From NCBI GenBank assembly GCA_014529385.2, contig CM043959.1, forward strand, positions 3,253,358 to 3,317,357: 64,000 nucleotides of DNA, read 5' to 3'. The notes beneath the pieces are model-generated. The model searched no databases. It had not been told where the DNA came from and saw only the letters and a program-made list of their open reading frames with translations. The position numbers and the translations under genes were made by a program. This stretch comes from Adiantum capillus-veneris. Lineage: Eukaryota; Streptophyta; Polypodiopsida; Polypodiales; Pteridaceae. Shown in pieces: positions 33,238-45,869 of this stretch (within the stretch, counting starts at the first letter, position 1; each line of letters begins with the position of its first letter).

Positions 33238-35948
33238 TTATCTGGTTATTTTTGAGCCGTGCCCATAAGCTTCCATAAGTGCATCTAGAGGTTCATTCAC
33301 TTTTTCAACTAGTACAGATCCTCCTGAGCTTGTACTTTTTGGTTCCTCATTCTTCTTAGCCTCCACCTTAGGGGTTTCATTTTTCTTGTCGGCTTCTCCT
33401 TCTAGTTTTCTCAGTTTTTTCTTAGTTTGTTTCAGCTCTTCTGCTAAGGAATTTTGTTCTTGTTCCTTCCTAGCTTTCATGCGTGCTTTCCTAACCTTCC
33501 AAGTGTTGTGTCAACTTTTTCATTCAAGACTAGGTGCATCTGTTCTAGGTTACTTAATTATTGGTTCCTCCCTTGCCTTTTGAGCTTGCGATCTTGTGAC
33601 AACCTCTATAGGTATCACCGCTTCATTTTCAGAACCACTACTTGACGGGATTTCCTCTAACATATGTTCACTCTATTGATAGGCAAGTCTTTGTCGTGCT
33701 AATCTGCCATTGGCTATACGAACAATAATGTTCTCTCATCTAAGCTATATATGCCTTCTCATGCAGCATGAGCTGTTGTTGGTGGTCCAAAATTGCAAAT
33801 CATGCTCCAAGATTTCAACTCTTTCGACTCTTTGGGTGGGTAGTATGCTGAACTAACCATGTATCCACTCGACTCTTTGTAATATGTGGGAACATGCACT
33901 AAGGCTTGTTCCTTTGATTCTTCTACATTGGGTGCATACCTAATGCCTACTGGTCTTGCTCCTAGGAGAGGTGGTTGTTGCCCCAAAATTGGTTGTGGCT
34001 ATTCAACCCCTAATGGTCCTGGAAAATTCCCTGCTGTATACCTAGGCATTGGTGGTACTTGAGGAGGTACTACTGGGGTTGTTGGGGCATACTGTCACTC
34101 TCTCACATATCCCTTATTGTAGTAATACTCTTTTGTCACATGATTCATTCATTTTTGTTTGATGGCGCACCACTTGGGTTGCTTAGCCTATGGCTTAGCA
34201 AATGGGCTTATCCTTTTGAGAACTTCTTCAAAAAGTTGCTCCTGAATTACAATTGTCTCACTCTTTTGTGATGATTTGGTGGACTTTGATCCACTATGCT
34301 GTGATAACGAATCATCATCTAAGTCTTTATAGTCACCTTCCTTGTAGACCGCACAATTGTCTACTAGGTATAATGATTCTTTAATCAACTCTATAGAGTT
34401 GTGCTCTTCTTCATATGCAGATCCTTCTGAAGGTCCACATTCCTCAGTCCTTGGATGAATATCAACATGAGTGTGGATTGTGTTAATAACTCTTCCACAA
34501 GGAATAATTCAGCGTAGCGTTTTAGTCTTAAAGCTACTTTTTGTACATATTCTCCTTCCTTCTGCTTGAACTTATGGATTTGTGAGACCATATTGTGAGC
34601 TATCTCTTTTTGAGATAATTCCTCAATAAACTCGTCAAATACCTCCTCCATTGACTCAAAATCTCTACGTTCAACAAAATCAAACCAAGTGGCGGTATCC
34701 TTCTCTAGAGTTAACCCAAATCCTATGAACTACATGGGAAAGTCTAGAACTTCTTCAGCTCTAATAACGTGCACAAATGATGCCACATGATCCCTTGGGT
34801 CCCTATTTACGAAATATTTCTTGTTAACCAATTTTTGGACTTGAGATGGTCTGATCCTACGGTGATCCATCATTCTAAGTGTAGGATCCCCCATTCCTCC
34901 TCTATGAGCTCTTTCTAGTTTAGAATATGGTACGTGTTCCTCCCCTAGGGGTGCTCCCAATCCATAATTCCCGATTGGTCTAGCAAGTGGTCGTTCCTCT
35001 GCTCTGACTCTTTCTTCTCTTTCTTGATGTGGTTCTTTAGTCTTGGTCGGATTTGACATTCTCGTTCTACTCTCATCTTGATATTGCTGGTGGAGTGGTG
35101 GTGCTTCTAGCCCTGACATGACCTAATATCCACCCCCTTTTGTATTTAGGTATGGTGTTGCAAACTGCCCGATCCATGCTTGAAATGATAGTGGTGAGGT
35201 TTGTGAGTTCTGAAGGTTGGGCAATGGTTTCTTATTTGATTGTTGCTATGTGGTGTTGTAATTATCTGAGAAGGTATTTGTAGATTTTCTAGGGGCTTCT
35301 ATGGGCTTTTGTTTCTCTTCAGAAGCTTGTGCCAATAGTTTTGGCATTATCACTCTCCCTACATCTTCTGGGTGAACTGGCTCATATTCTCATTTGTACT
35401 TATTGACAAAAATGATATGGGTTCCAATTGTAGAATCATACAAAAAAAACTAAAGGACTTTGTCCTTGCTTAATTCATTCACATGGGGTTCCATGCTCCA
35501 GTAGTAAGAGATGACTCTCCCCTCCCCGTGCTTGTAAACCCCAATATTTTCATGAATTGTAGCCACTCTCACTACTCTCTTGTCATGAATTTAGAAGGCT
35601 CTAGGAAGAGTGAGTTTAGGAGGAAATTGTTGGGTCTCCATAACCATCCCTTTTGCTACGTTGTCTCTGTATCGATTGTAATTTTTTGGGTCTTTGACGA
35701 TGAGGTAGTGGTTTCCCTCCTCATCTATCACCATCGTTGTTTACCATGATTACTATCAATCCTCTCATTGGACGTTCTTCAATACAAATGCATTGAAATC
35801 CTCGAACATCCGCATATACTAGGGTTCCATGGGCGTTTGTTCCCTTTAGGAATATTGCCGTATATTTTGGTATGTTTAAGGGTTTTTGGGAGGTGATACC
35901 CTCCATGGTCCCTTGCTGTTGGAAACCTCCAAGTTTTTGGTTAGCCAT
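33238..35948 (-). pseudogene. Ty3-like Gag of element C
   Basis: 35948-35721 is an N-terminal piece (MANQKLGGFQQQG and a LVYADVRGFQ block, compare AFTYADAHGVQ in copy A). 35119-34730 has RIRPSQVQKLVNKKYFVNRD and DHVASFVHVIRAEEVLDF. 34651-34391 has FDEFIEELSQKEIAHNMVSQ and LMLIFIQGLRNVDLQKDLH. 34388-34188 has SLYLVDNCAVY. 33480-33238 is the Lys/Glu-rich end with GGSVLVEKVNEPLDALMEAYG. The order and motifs match Gag copies A and B, but divergence is high and many frameshifts break it. The zinc knuckles are not clear in this copy. Confidence 0.75.
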
Positions 35949-36525
35949 CCACTGATATGATTCGTCAAAAGAGGTGTCAATATCACTACCCTCTTTTATG
36001 ATTGGTGCTAGCGGCTTGCTAGCGGATCTATCCTTGCTTGGATTACACTCTCTTTTGTTGACACTAAGCTAGCATGATCTCCTCCCACTCTTCAATCTCT
36101 CTCAAGAAACCTACCAGATCTCAAATTCATCAAATCTTTTACAGACACAACTATCAATCCAAACCTTTACCTTAGAAATTTTCTTGCAGCTACTCTTTGC
36201 TCTATTTTCATCCAAACCACTTTCTCAACTTGTAAAGTACTTTGCACTCCAAAATGATCACCAACTGTAGGATCCTTGGTTTTGGATTTCATTGCAAAAC
36301 TTTTGAATATGCAATTTTTTGTTAGAATAGTGATTCTCATTTAAGTACTCTACGGTGTTGATTGATATAAATAGAGGGTTAATTCCAATCAGACAACTAT
36401 ATATAAGGACCTAATTCCCTATGTGAGTCCTAAGCACCGATCTAAAGAGACATATGTGATCCTAGGGTCACAAGGAAAGCTCTTGAACAATCAAAATCAC
36501 ATCCTGAGCCCTAAAATGAGCTTTA
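35949..36525 (-). other. leader or LTR region of element C
   Basis: No gene. By position this is the 5' flank of the Gag above and should hold leader or LTR sequence, but I cannot place a primer-binding site or LTR ends. Confidence 0.4.
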
Positions 36526-37765
36526 GACTTCATACGTGTATGATGTCTAAGTGCTCATAATTAGTCAAACTTGAAATTTAGACTCTCCTTGATGTGCTCT
36601 ATTCACTCCAAGTTCTACTTTGTGATTCAGACACCCCTTGGAAGGTCTATCACCCCTAATTCTGTCTTAGTTGCTGTTAGCTTTTGTGGGAGTTCCTCTA
36701 AGTCAAAATTGGTCCAAATTGAAACTTGGTCTCTAAGGTTGTTTTGTGGTGCTAAACACTATGATCATCTCTGTTGTCAGATCTGGTCTCTAAAAATGCC
36801 CTTCAGTCAAAATGAGGTGAGACTCACTCAAGAGGTCTCCCACTACACAAACAACTCACAACAGCTTTCAAAACTCAATTTCAACACTTTTTATGCTAGA
36901 TATGATCAATTCAATCATGCACTTTTCCTTGATCCGTCTCTTGGTCTTTACAAGCCCAAAAATGCTTCAAATTCAATGGATTTTCTTCTTAAGTGCTATA
37001 GTTCACGAGGGTGCACTCAGATGTGTCCTTTGACTCCAAATTTGGTCTTTAGGACATCATAGACGTATGATATCTTTTTGGTCAGATTAAAGTTATGTTC
37101 CTACCTCAAGTGTCCCTTGATGAGTACAACATGCACATGTGCTCACAGTAAATTTTGGAAGTCAAACTTGCACAAAATCCCCACTTTTTACCAAGGAACT
37201 TCCCAAAAAGAGTAAAATCCTCTCAATACTCAAATTTGGTCTTTAGGACATCATATGCGTATGATATCTTTTTGGTCAGATTGAAGTTATGTTCCTACCT
37301 CAAGTGTCCCTTGATGAGTACAACATGCACATGTGCTCACAATAAATTTTGGAAGTCAAACTTGCACAAAATCCCCACTTTTTACCAAGGAACTTCCCAA
37401 AAAGAGTAAAATCCTCTCAATACTCAATCTAAATGTCCAAATTAAATGAAACTTGGTGAATGTGCTCAACACAACATGCAAAATATGGGTGTAAAGTAAA
37501 AAGTTTAATTTGGATGCCATCATCCATCACTGGTTTTCAAGAACTTTTATCATTTTTTCATGCAAAGATATGCTCAAAATCACAAGTTTCCATTTTTTCC
37601 GTTTTTGACAGTTCGTCTTTTGTCTTTTGAGTACTTATTGTTGGTCAAAACTTTAGTCTCAAGGTGTACTTAGGGTAAAACACCCCTTTTGAACACTCTA
37701 GTGTAATCTGTTTTGTCAAATTTGGCCTTCTGCTAGCCCTTAGGACATCATACACGTATAACATC
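36526..37765. repeat. array of four palindromes upstream of element C gag
   Basis: Related 22-bp near-palindromes lie at 36526-36547, 37053-37074, 37247-37268 and 37744-37765. Arms are GACATCATA and TATGATGTC. The centres are CGTG, GACG, TGCG and CACG, so three of four are one CpG transition away from CGCG. The last three are preceded by TTAG. The setting, upstream of gag in the same element family, parallels the array at 7.6-8.85 kb, although the arm sequences differ. Confidence 0.8.
37040..37427. repeat. 194-bp tandem duplication
   Basis: Two nearly identical consecutive copies (starting about 37040 and 37234) each include one palindrome and run to CTCTCAATACTCAA. This shows that the palindrome units amplify in tandem. 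Confidence 0.9.
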
Positions 37766-38924
37766 CAGAGTCACAGAATTGCAAGTTTTCTCAACAGATT
37801 TCTTGCATATGATTTCTTATATGCTTAACATCATTCAGTCATGCACAAATATACCCAACAGCTTGTTTGTTGCATTTTTCCCTTAAAAATCAACTTTTTT
37901 AGGAATTTTAACTCAAACAAGCACACAAGAAAATAAATTTGTGATGAATAGCTCTAGATCATAATCAAGATGTCCTTTCTAGAACTACTCCTACACATCA
38001 TATGGGGTGTTGCATTTATGATTAGAAAAATGTTCCACTGGCTCACACAGAGTAGCTATTGCTTTTATCACCTCACAAATTTAGCACACACCATCAACAC
38101 TAAAACACGACTAATACTACATATGGCAAAAAATCCAGGCGAGTCACACGTTCCCTAGCACCTCTCCTAAATCTCAAGAGTCCAACTCCCAAACCCTACC
38201 TAAAACAAAATAACAAGATTCTGGCAAACTAGAGGGACTTCTACCTTGTAGGACTAGTCTAAGGTCACCTACCTAGGGCTCTTGTCCTTGGCAATGGCGC
38301 AATGTTGGAGGATATGCTCCACGAGCAACGCTAGCATAGTGAGAACTAAATGAACACACCAAAATGTCCTCCAGGGATGTAGCTCGACCCCGCATGCGCG
38401 TGAAGCAAATAGATGGTTGTCAATCACCTACTCAATTTTTTATGACAATCACTACTTGAAAAAATCAAACCCAGACATCCTATGTTCTTGTGACTACAAT
38501 ACAACCTACAACACTAACGCTACCAAAATCAAGATCAAAAGTCCTCAAATCACCTCAAAACTCAGAGGGGCTAGTCTACTTACCTAGAGGTCACTACCCT
38601 ATGGAATCTGACCCTATATCTTGTCTGTAACCACTTGATGTAGCAAACATGTATGAAGACATACAGTCTATCACATGTCATTGATTCTCAACATACATGG
38701 TCCTAATGTGTACCTCTTCTTTTCGTGAACATATTGGTATGAAAAACTTACAAAAGAGACACACGGTTTTCAAGATAACTCACTCAAAAGATCGTGGGAG
38801 CTTGCCTCACGAAGGAACAAAAACTTTGCAAACTTGATACTGATGTGCAACCCTCGCTGTTGCTAACTTGTTGGTGGTGCTTCACAATGGCTGCTCCATA
38901 GCCCGCATAACAAAGTAATAAGAC

Positions 38925-38980
<56 letters not shown>

Positions 38981-39127
38981 CACACAAACACTGCACATAG
39001 TAAATGCAAAGATCAATTAATTCAAAAGTTCCCCTTAGGGTTACAAAACTTTGGCTTATATACATTCCGCTTGAGAGGCACTATCATAAAATCTAATATC
39101 TACATAACCAAAACAATTTTCTCATAT
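37766..39127. other. spacer, possibly LTR sequence of element C
   Basis: No gene is supported. A CT microsatellite lies at 38930-38977. The sequence before about 38640 may be LTR of element C, but no boundary can be fixed. Confidence 0.4.
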
Positions 39128-39606
39128 TGAACTCATCATTTAATTTGGGAAACTAAAAGGGAAAAAGAGTTAGAATATAGATATGTGCTTTTAGATCTAT
39201 CTCAGCATGGGACTAAAAAAGGAGAGAAGCCTACCTCTCATTAAGGGTCCAAAAGGGAGATGGTCTATCAAAGAACAATGAGTAGATAATGGAGCTTAAA
39301 AGACTTAAGGTTAGATTCATTAAAGACCTCCAAAGGTTAGTGTTAAAAGTACTTAGGGCTAGGACCTTTAGGTACTTTAAACCATAGGCAATCTAGGCAT
39401 GTGCTTGAGGTGCTTGTCGTGCTTGAGCTGACTAAGGTGCTTGTCATGCTTGAACTCACTAAGGTGCTTGAGGTGCTTGTCGTTCTTAATGACTAAGGTG
39501 CTTGAGGTGCTTGTCATGCTTCATGACTAAGGTGCTTGCGTTGTTCAAAGTCAATCATGACTCCTATATAGATGGGGGCGAGCCCTAAGAGTAGGGGATG
39601 AGAGAG

Positions 39607-39666
<60 letters not shown>

Positions 39667-40680
39667 GAAAGCCCTCTCCACAAGAGGCATAAAGGACACA
39701 TGTCAAGCCCATATCCATGTTGCCCTCATGGTGTGCCTGAATCCTATTGGATGGCCTTTAGGGAGGTCCAATGGGAATTTAGATACATTTAATTAATTAT
39801 CTAAGCTCTCTCTCTCAAAAGGGGAAATAAGGACACTTGTTCAAATGCTACCCCTATTGATTGAAATAACCATAGCGTGTGATTGGCCAAGCCTCGCAAG
39901 GGCCAATAGGGATCAAGCTAGAGTCAAGAGAGATAGAGGTCGACCAAGGAAAAGCTAGGGCTCTCATTTTGGCATTCACTCACTCTCACACATTCTCTCA
40001 TTGTGTTGAGAAAGAACTCCATCTCCTTCTCCAATCTTGAGAAGTAGAGAACTTATACCAACACCTCTTGGCTATGGAATGAAAATCCAACCAAGAGTCA
40101 AGCGTCAATGGCATGCTCATCTTCTCTACCATCTATATTACTATGCTAAGCTAAGATTCAACAGTAATGTGTGATCATTGATGAGGAAAGTATTTCTTTC
40201 TCGTATGTTACTTCTTCTTCCTCTTCCCTTCCCTGACTCCCTACTAGCTCTCTCCACCTTTGAAGGTGTTTGAGGTCTTGGGATTGAGGCCACATACAAG
40301 TTAATGCTTTCAAAAGATTAGTTACGTGCATAACTTTGGTGCATGAAGTTTACCATCTTCATTGCATCAACAAGGTCTCAAGGAACAAAAAGCATGTATT
40401 GTACCAAGTTTCTCTTCATAGGAGAATCTATAATACAAAAGCCTTTTGGAGGGGGGACCGCCGACTCCAAGTGAATCCGGTCCTCAACTATTGTCAATTT
40501 CTCTAATTCTTTCTCTCTTTTACAAGCATTGTTCATGCTAAGATTACTAGGTATAATGTTAATTCTTCTACCTTTAATCAAGTACTCTCCTTATGCTCTT
40601 TAAGATTTTCTCTTAGGGAAATGCTCATTAATGCTACTTTAATTCCACTACAATCAATGTTATAGCCCTATTCAGTTACA
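39128..40680 (+). repeat. 5' LTR of plus-strand element, same family as 18-23 kb
   Basis: About 1.55 kb. It ends TTACA one base before a primer-binding site and matches the LTR at 21317-22830 in reverse orientation. It contains repeated AAGGTGCTTGAGGTGCTTGTC blocks near 39400-39540 and a CT run at 39611-39663. The outer end is set at a TG where similarity to the other copy fades and is approximate. Confidence 0.75.
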
Positions 40681-40681
40681 T

Positions 40682-40693
40682 TGGTATCAGAGG
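40682..40693 (+). promoter_or_regulatory. primer-binding site, initiator tRNA-Met
   Basis: TGGTATCAGAGG matches the initiator tRNA-Met site at 11 of 12 positions and sits one base after the LTR. Confidence 0.85.
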
Positions 40694-41092
40694 TATTGGT
40701 TTCTCTTTTCTTGCTTAAGAAGAGAGGTACTTACGTTGTCCATGAAAGGTTGGACCTGCTCATTGCAAGAGGGCAAGTGGGACAAATATTTATTATCCTG
40801 GTTGAAAAGAACTTATTTCGAGGTACACCATTGGGAACTAGAGACTTAATAATGGAGTCTTTTGGGGCTTGCCTTTGGCTTAACCATTATGAGGTACTCG
40901 CAAGCTCAACAGGAACCATAATCAACCAAGCAATGTTAGACCCTCTCCGAGTCTCCACTACTCTTTGCAATCAACAGTCTCTAAACCATGGGTGTGGCTG
41001 CTCGAGAGCTAATTTTCAAAAGTAAAGAAGAGTAGCAACTAAAGTTTTGAGTTGCCAAAGCGCAAAGTAGCATAGATATAAATTTAGTTAGC

Positions 41093-41880
41093 ATGAATGA
41101 CAATAATAAAGAGAGTAGAATGAATATTGACAACTTTGATTTTGCACATGAAGGTGCTACTGATGACGTCCCCATATTTATGAACTATCTTGTTATTAGG
41201 TTGCAACAAGCTATGGGCAACCCTGCCTTACAAACCAAAGTTAACCAACAACTTCACACTCATGGGTTAAGAAGTTCAAGGAGGGAGGAAAGAGCATCTC
41301 TTTTATCACTTATGATGGCACCTTTGGTGCTACGGATAAAGTTTTGGCCTTCATCCAACAATTTGATGCAGCCTTTGGAGATGAGGGATTCATGGAGTCC
41401 TACAAGCTACGTCATGTAGCTATGCATTTTCAAAAGTTTGCTTGACAATGGTGGGCTAGTCTACAAGGTAATGGCAAAGCTCCCAAGACATGGAAAACTC
41501 TATGAGTTTCCATAATGAAGCAATTTCTTGCAAACGACACCAAAGACAAAGTGCTTACCAAATGGCAAAGTTTGAATCTAACTCCCAATGAGCCTATCCA
41601 CAAGTATGTGGACAAGTTCCACAAGTATGTGGACAAGTTCTGGTATTTACATCTCAAAGCTATCGTCTACCAAAAGATAGACTTTGCCAAAAAAAAAAAG
41701 CAACAATTTTTTGCAGGACTACCTAAACATATAGTGGAGTATGTTAACTCTCAAAGGCCTAGGACCATCACTGAAGTGATACACCATACTATGGTTGCTT
41801 CATGAATTAGTTTCCAACAAGGGGCTAAAAGGGAATTTTAAGCCCACGAAAACTAAAGATTGAAATTAACCTAGAGGGAA
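41093..41880 (+). pseudogene. truncated Gag of the plus-strand LTR element
   Basis: MNIDNFDFAHEGATDD near the start, then WWASLQGNGKAPKTWKTL, KQFLANDTKDKVLTKWQSL, HKYVDKF twice, and HIVEYVNSQRPRTITEVI match the minus-strand Gag at 19.7-20.9 kb. About 160 codons present in that copy are missing between the N-terminal part and the Gag domain, and frameshifts occur. A 21-bp duplication at 41599-41640 repeats HKYVDKF. The homology ends at about 41880, with no protease, RT or 3' LTR. Confidence 0.8.
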
Positions 41881-42834
41881 GAACAATGTTCAAAACTCTT
41901 ACCCCAAGTGGGCTCACGGCCTGATATATATACCCCGAATCTCCCTTGCAGCACCCTGCATGTGGGTTTAGTCGGCCAGCCATGTGGCAACACTTGGGGC
42001 ACCCTCACTTGAGGTTTTCTCCAAAGCTTCAAAGCCATTTTAAAAAAAACCTTTTGTGCTTTCCCAATTTGCACTACCTGCCTGTTGGCACTTGGTGGTC
42101 CATTTCCCAAGCCGGAAAGCTGTGCTGAAAACCCATTGAGCCGACTCTGACTACCACTGACCTTGTCGCACTCCACAATTTCTTGAGCCCCCGGACCGAG
42201 GCCGAAAAAACCGAGAAAGTCATTTGTGGCCAACTTCGGACAAACGCATCCAATCTTTAGACTTCTCTATCTTTCTGCTTCGGGCTCCGTTTGATGTGCA
42301 GTCAACTCTTGCTAGCTCCACACCTCCTCGCACTCTATCGCGGTTCAAAAACTGTCAGATTGCACGACTTCCCATGTGGTCAGGTGGGCACCAACCTAGC
42401 CCTCGACAAAACTTGAACTGGCCATATCTTGCAATCCGTAGCTTTGATCTTCAATCATAAAAGATAGGTAGGCTCCATAAATTGTGCACTACGCACCTAT
42501 ACCCTGACATCCTCTTGGGCCTCTTGTCCCCAGCTGCCCTGTCCGGTTTAAGGTACTTCAAACTTGGAGAGGTAGTAAGGTACATCACATCTCCACTCAA
42601 ATTAAACTTTTCTATGTACACAATATCCTCAACAAACACTTAATATACTCTTGTGTGTTATCTTGTAGATTTGTAAGCTCCAAAGAAATATAAATAGATG
42701 CCATCCCCGCTGCTCAAACACTTGACGTGGAAACTGTGTGTGCCATTAAAGATGCATTTCCTCGATCTTTTCTTCTTAGCCAAATGCACCTCTTGGTTCA
42801 CATGGTTGAGGAGATCGCTATATATGTGGAGTAG
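41881..42834. other. unassigned sequence
   Basis: No recognisable coding region. The antisense ORF at 41871-42233 has no domain that I know and crosses the end of the Gag homology. Confidence 0.45.
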
Positions 42835-44229
42835 TGCATGCATGATGGATGTTCTTTCTAGAGAGGTTTTTAAAGAGTCTCAAAGATTTTGTGCGACTAC
42901 GGTCCTAGCCAGAGGCATGCATGGCCAAAAGATGGATCGTGCAAGAGGAATTTGTTTACATTTCAGGGTATTTGGTACAAGTTGATCCCTCAATGCCTCG
43001 CATGTGGTAAGATGAGAAGGGTGCAAGAATGACTTCACACTTGTCAAGTGGAAAGGGAAAATTATTTAACATGGATATGAATCTATCCCGAGTGGTCAAT
43101 AACTTTTGCATCCTCAATGCAAAGGTTACGACCAAGTGGGTGGACTTGCGGACAATGGCAAAGGCAAGAAGTTCGCAGGAGAGGGAAACATGGAAGTAAG
43201 CACATGGAGGCCGGAGGGTGCCCCCAATGACTCGACACCTTGGATGTTCCCAAGATCTCATTAGTGCTGAGTGGATTCATGAGAGAATGATCGAAGAAAA
43301 AGCATACGGAGAAGACCTCATTGATAAAGAATGGGAGTATACACAAGGTTGCATGCCAAAGGTAGAGTACTCATATACTTAAACCATATTGTTTAGTTTT
43401 TCCTTGATTTTATCTTTGTAATTGATAAAAGAATTTTTTCTATTTTATAGTGCCTTTCCTTTAACTCTATGTGGTCAAAGGGTCAACACTTTTGTACACA
43501 CCACATTGACGAGCGTCGAACCACCAAGACTATGGCATCATAGGCAACTTTGATACAGATGGTGATAAAGCCAGGTACTGTGGGACTATTGAAAGGATAC
43601 TAAAGTTCAATTTTAGAACCTTCATCCCTTCATCTTCGAGTGCGAGTGGTTTGAAAATGTGTCTAGACGGCATGAGAATGGCCTTTACATGGTGGACTCT
43701 AGTGTGCATCACATGAGGAGATATGACAATTTAGATTTGCCACGCAATTGTGGGCAACTGAGTGATTACCTTCTTTCCCCTTATTTGCTTGTAACACTAA
43801 TTACACCAATGTTACTCACTTTGAACTTCTCTTCTATAGGTAATCTATATCCCATCAATCCACCGACCAAAACTTTGGTTCATAGTTCCCGTAACGCATT
43901 GGGGGAGAACCATTTTTGCCACTAATTAAGCGGAGACCATCTTCGATCCTCTCCCACCTACTACTACTTTGGATGAGGGGGAGACAGAGGAGAGAGAGAT
44001 CGATGATTCAAGTCCCATGGCTGCTAGTCTTAATAAGGAGGACTGCCATGATGATGATGATGAGATAGAGGGTGGTGAATTTAAAGATGACGAAGCCAAC
44101 ACATCCACAAACGACAATTCTATTTCTCTCTTTATTGATTTAGGAGCTATGGCTCAGAATTGGATGACGCTTCTTGTAGAGATCTTTTGGAAGATGATTC
44201 ATAAACATTTTGTATACTTTAAGTTATGA
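42835..44229 (+). pseudogene. CACTA TNP2-like transposase, C-terminal part
   Basis: One frame from about 42843 to 43380, interrupted by three stops, reads WIVQEEFVYISGYLVQVD, SSGKGKLFNMDMNLSRVVNN, LNAKVTTKWVDLRTMAKARS and DLIDKEWEYTQGCMPKVEYS. This is the pattern of the region after the catalytic part in TNP2-like proteins. Then 43520-43640 gives DYGIIGNFDTDGDKARYCGT, and after a frameshift ENGLYMVDSS and YDNLDLPRNCGQL, which resemble the conserved end of the family (ENG-F-VD and LP--C-Q). 43969-44229 is an acidic tail (DDDDEIEGGEFKDDE). The piece complements the fragment at 5.9-7.5 kb, but the two lie 36 kb apart. Assignment is from remembered family wording. Confidence 0.65.
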
Positions 44230-44252
44230 ATTTCTTTTGTCGTGTCATCCAT

Positions 44253-44369
<117 letters not shown>

Positions 44370-44574
44370 TTTGTGAAGCATGTTAAATTATGTTAATCAA
44401 GTGGGTGTGATTAATTTAATTAATAAAAAATTATCTATAGTTTTTGGAACAATTATTTACGAAAAATAACAAATGCTTTGTACTTTTCTAAGAAAATAGA
44501 TAAACGTACACAAATTTTCATATTTTGGTTCCAAATCATTGCGCAATAATGCTACAGACATTAATGACAGTTAT

Positions 44575-44764
44575 TGAAGGGGATCGGGGAGCACCACAGA
44601 CGGAGAGTGAGAGAGAGAGAAGGAGAGACACACACGATGTGGGTGGGGAGACTCAAAAAGAGTGAGTAGCCCCCTATACACTTATGCTATGTAAAAGGTA
44701 TACAAGTCAGTGGACGCCCAGACTCTGGGCGGCCGGGCAAGGCACAGACGCCTATACCCCAACA
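44575..44764 (-). repeat. 3' LTR of the short copia element
   Basis: 190 bp. On the plus strand it starts TGAAGGGGATCGG and ends CCTATACCCCAACA. It differs from the right LTR at about five sites. Confidence 0.95.
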
Positions 44765-44775
44765 ACCTCCCACTT
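44765..44775 (-). promoter_or_regulatory. polypurine tract
   Basis: The minus strand reads AAGTGGGAGGT directly before the 3' LTR, the expected place and composition for the plus-strand primer of reverse transcription. Confidence 0.8.
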
Positions 44776-44843
44776 AAAGGCGATTATGCCTTTAAGCAAG
44801 GGAACCTAGTCTAAAGACTACAAAAGGTGAGAGAAAACGGCTC

Positions 44844-45869
44844 TCAACCGATGCCCACTGGCTGGCTGTGATCGTGTGCATCCGGCTGTCCTGCTCCCGT
44901 GTAAGTCCATACACCACCAGACGTACCGCACACGTACTGCAAGTATGTACGCAATACCTGCATATCTCCCTCGTGCACTATGCCATCATCAGTCAACAAA
45001 CGACAGACAACCCCAACTGCAAATGCTCCCACTGCAGCTGCGATATCCGGTCTCAAGATCAACATCTCATACATGAGACCACCGAATGCTGATGCAATGC
45101 TAGCGGGCCCTGCTAGCTCTACAGAGCATGCATCAACATATATATCCCTGGCAATAGGCATCTCTGACTGACAAGGCGTGTCAGCCACATGCATCTCCTG
45201 ACTGTCCGCAAAAGACGCATCAACCTGTCGTGCAACCTCAGAGAAAACCAGCTGCTCTAGGTGTCTGTTGGAAGACATATTCTGCACAACTATATCCCCA
45301 TGCTCACTGTCGAGCATAGAAAGGAATGACTGCATAATACCTGACATCTCAGCCTCCTCTGCAACCATCCACTGCAAACATGACCACTCAATCTGCTGTG
45401 ACTCACTAGAGCTCTCATGCTCTAACTCCATATGCATAGACTCTTGCACAACGTCCTTCTGTCGTGACTCACTAGAGCAAGACCGCTCTACCTGTCTATC
45501 CTGCATAGAAGTATCTCGCACAACTGACTCTCTGCTTTGCTCAGTCACTAGCAAAGCATGCATGTCTGACTCTGTCACCTCTCTGTGTGACTGCTCAAGT
45601 CGTGCCCCAACTGTGTGCACAACGAGCTCACTACTCTGCACTCCATGCAAAGCATCCTGCAACCCACAAGCAAAAGAGACTCGCCTGCTCTCTCGCTCTC
45701 TACCTGGCTGCGTGATCACAGAGACAACACCATCTCTCACGTGATCCACATGCAATGGGTAACCTGTACCACTCCTGGCACCTCTCGCAATCACTAGCAA
45801 ACCCAAATGCATCACAAAAATCTCGCTCTCGTAGCGAAATCTGACATCCACAATCTCTAAGCTGACCAA
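44844..45869 (-). pseudogene. pre-integrase region fused to RT/RNase H remnant
   Basis: A 341-codon open frame. Near its start (about residues 25-45) LLVIARGARSGTGYPLHV is the GAG-pre-integrase strand that should follow the protease, so this frame continues the frame above after a frameshift near 45800. The middle is rich in Ser/Glu/Gln with repeats of (S/E)SRQ-type text. Residues about 265-325 (FGGLMYEMLILRPDIAAAVG, VVCRLLTDDG, YLQYVCGT) match the end of copia RT and start of RNase H (compare VGSLMYAMVATRPDIAFAVG at 28.6 kb). Integrase and the catalytic RT are absent, with no YVDD. The long open frame despite the deletion suggests recent origin or some constraint. Confidence 0.7.

Noticed and set aside
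36571-37409. ORFs of 163 and 84 codons in the palindrome region
   Set aside because: The second is a copy made by the 194-bp duplication, neither has a domain, and both are explained by stop-poor repeat sequence.
41871-42233. Antisense ORF of 120 codons
   Set aside because: It crosses the end of a Gag homology on the other strand and shows no motif or conserved pattern.
45268-45744. Ser/Cys-rich plus-strand ORF of 158 codons
   Set aside because: A shadow of the copia coding frame on the minus strand.
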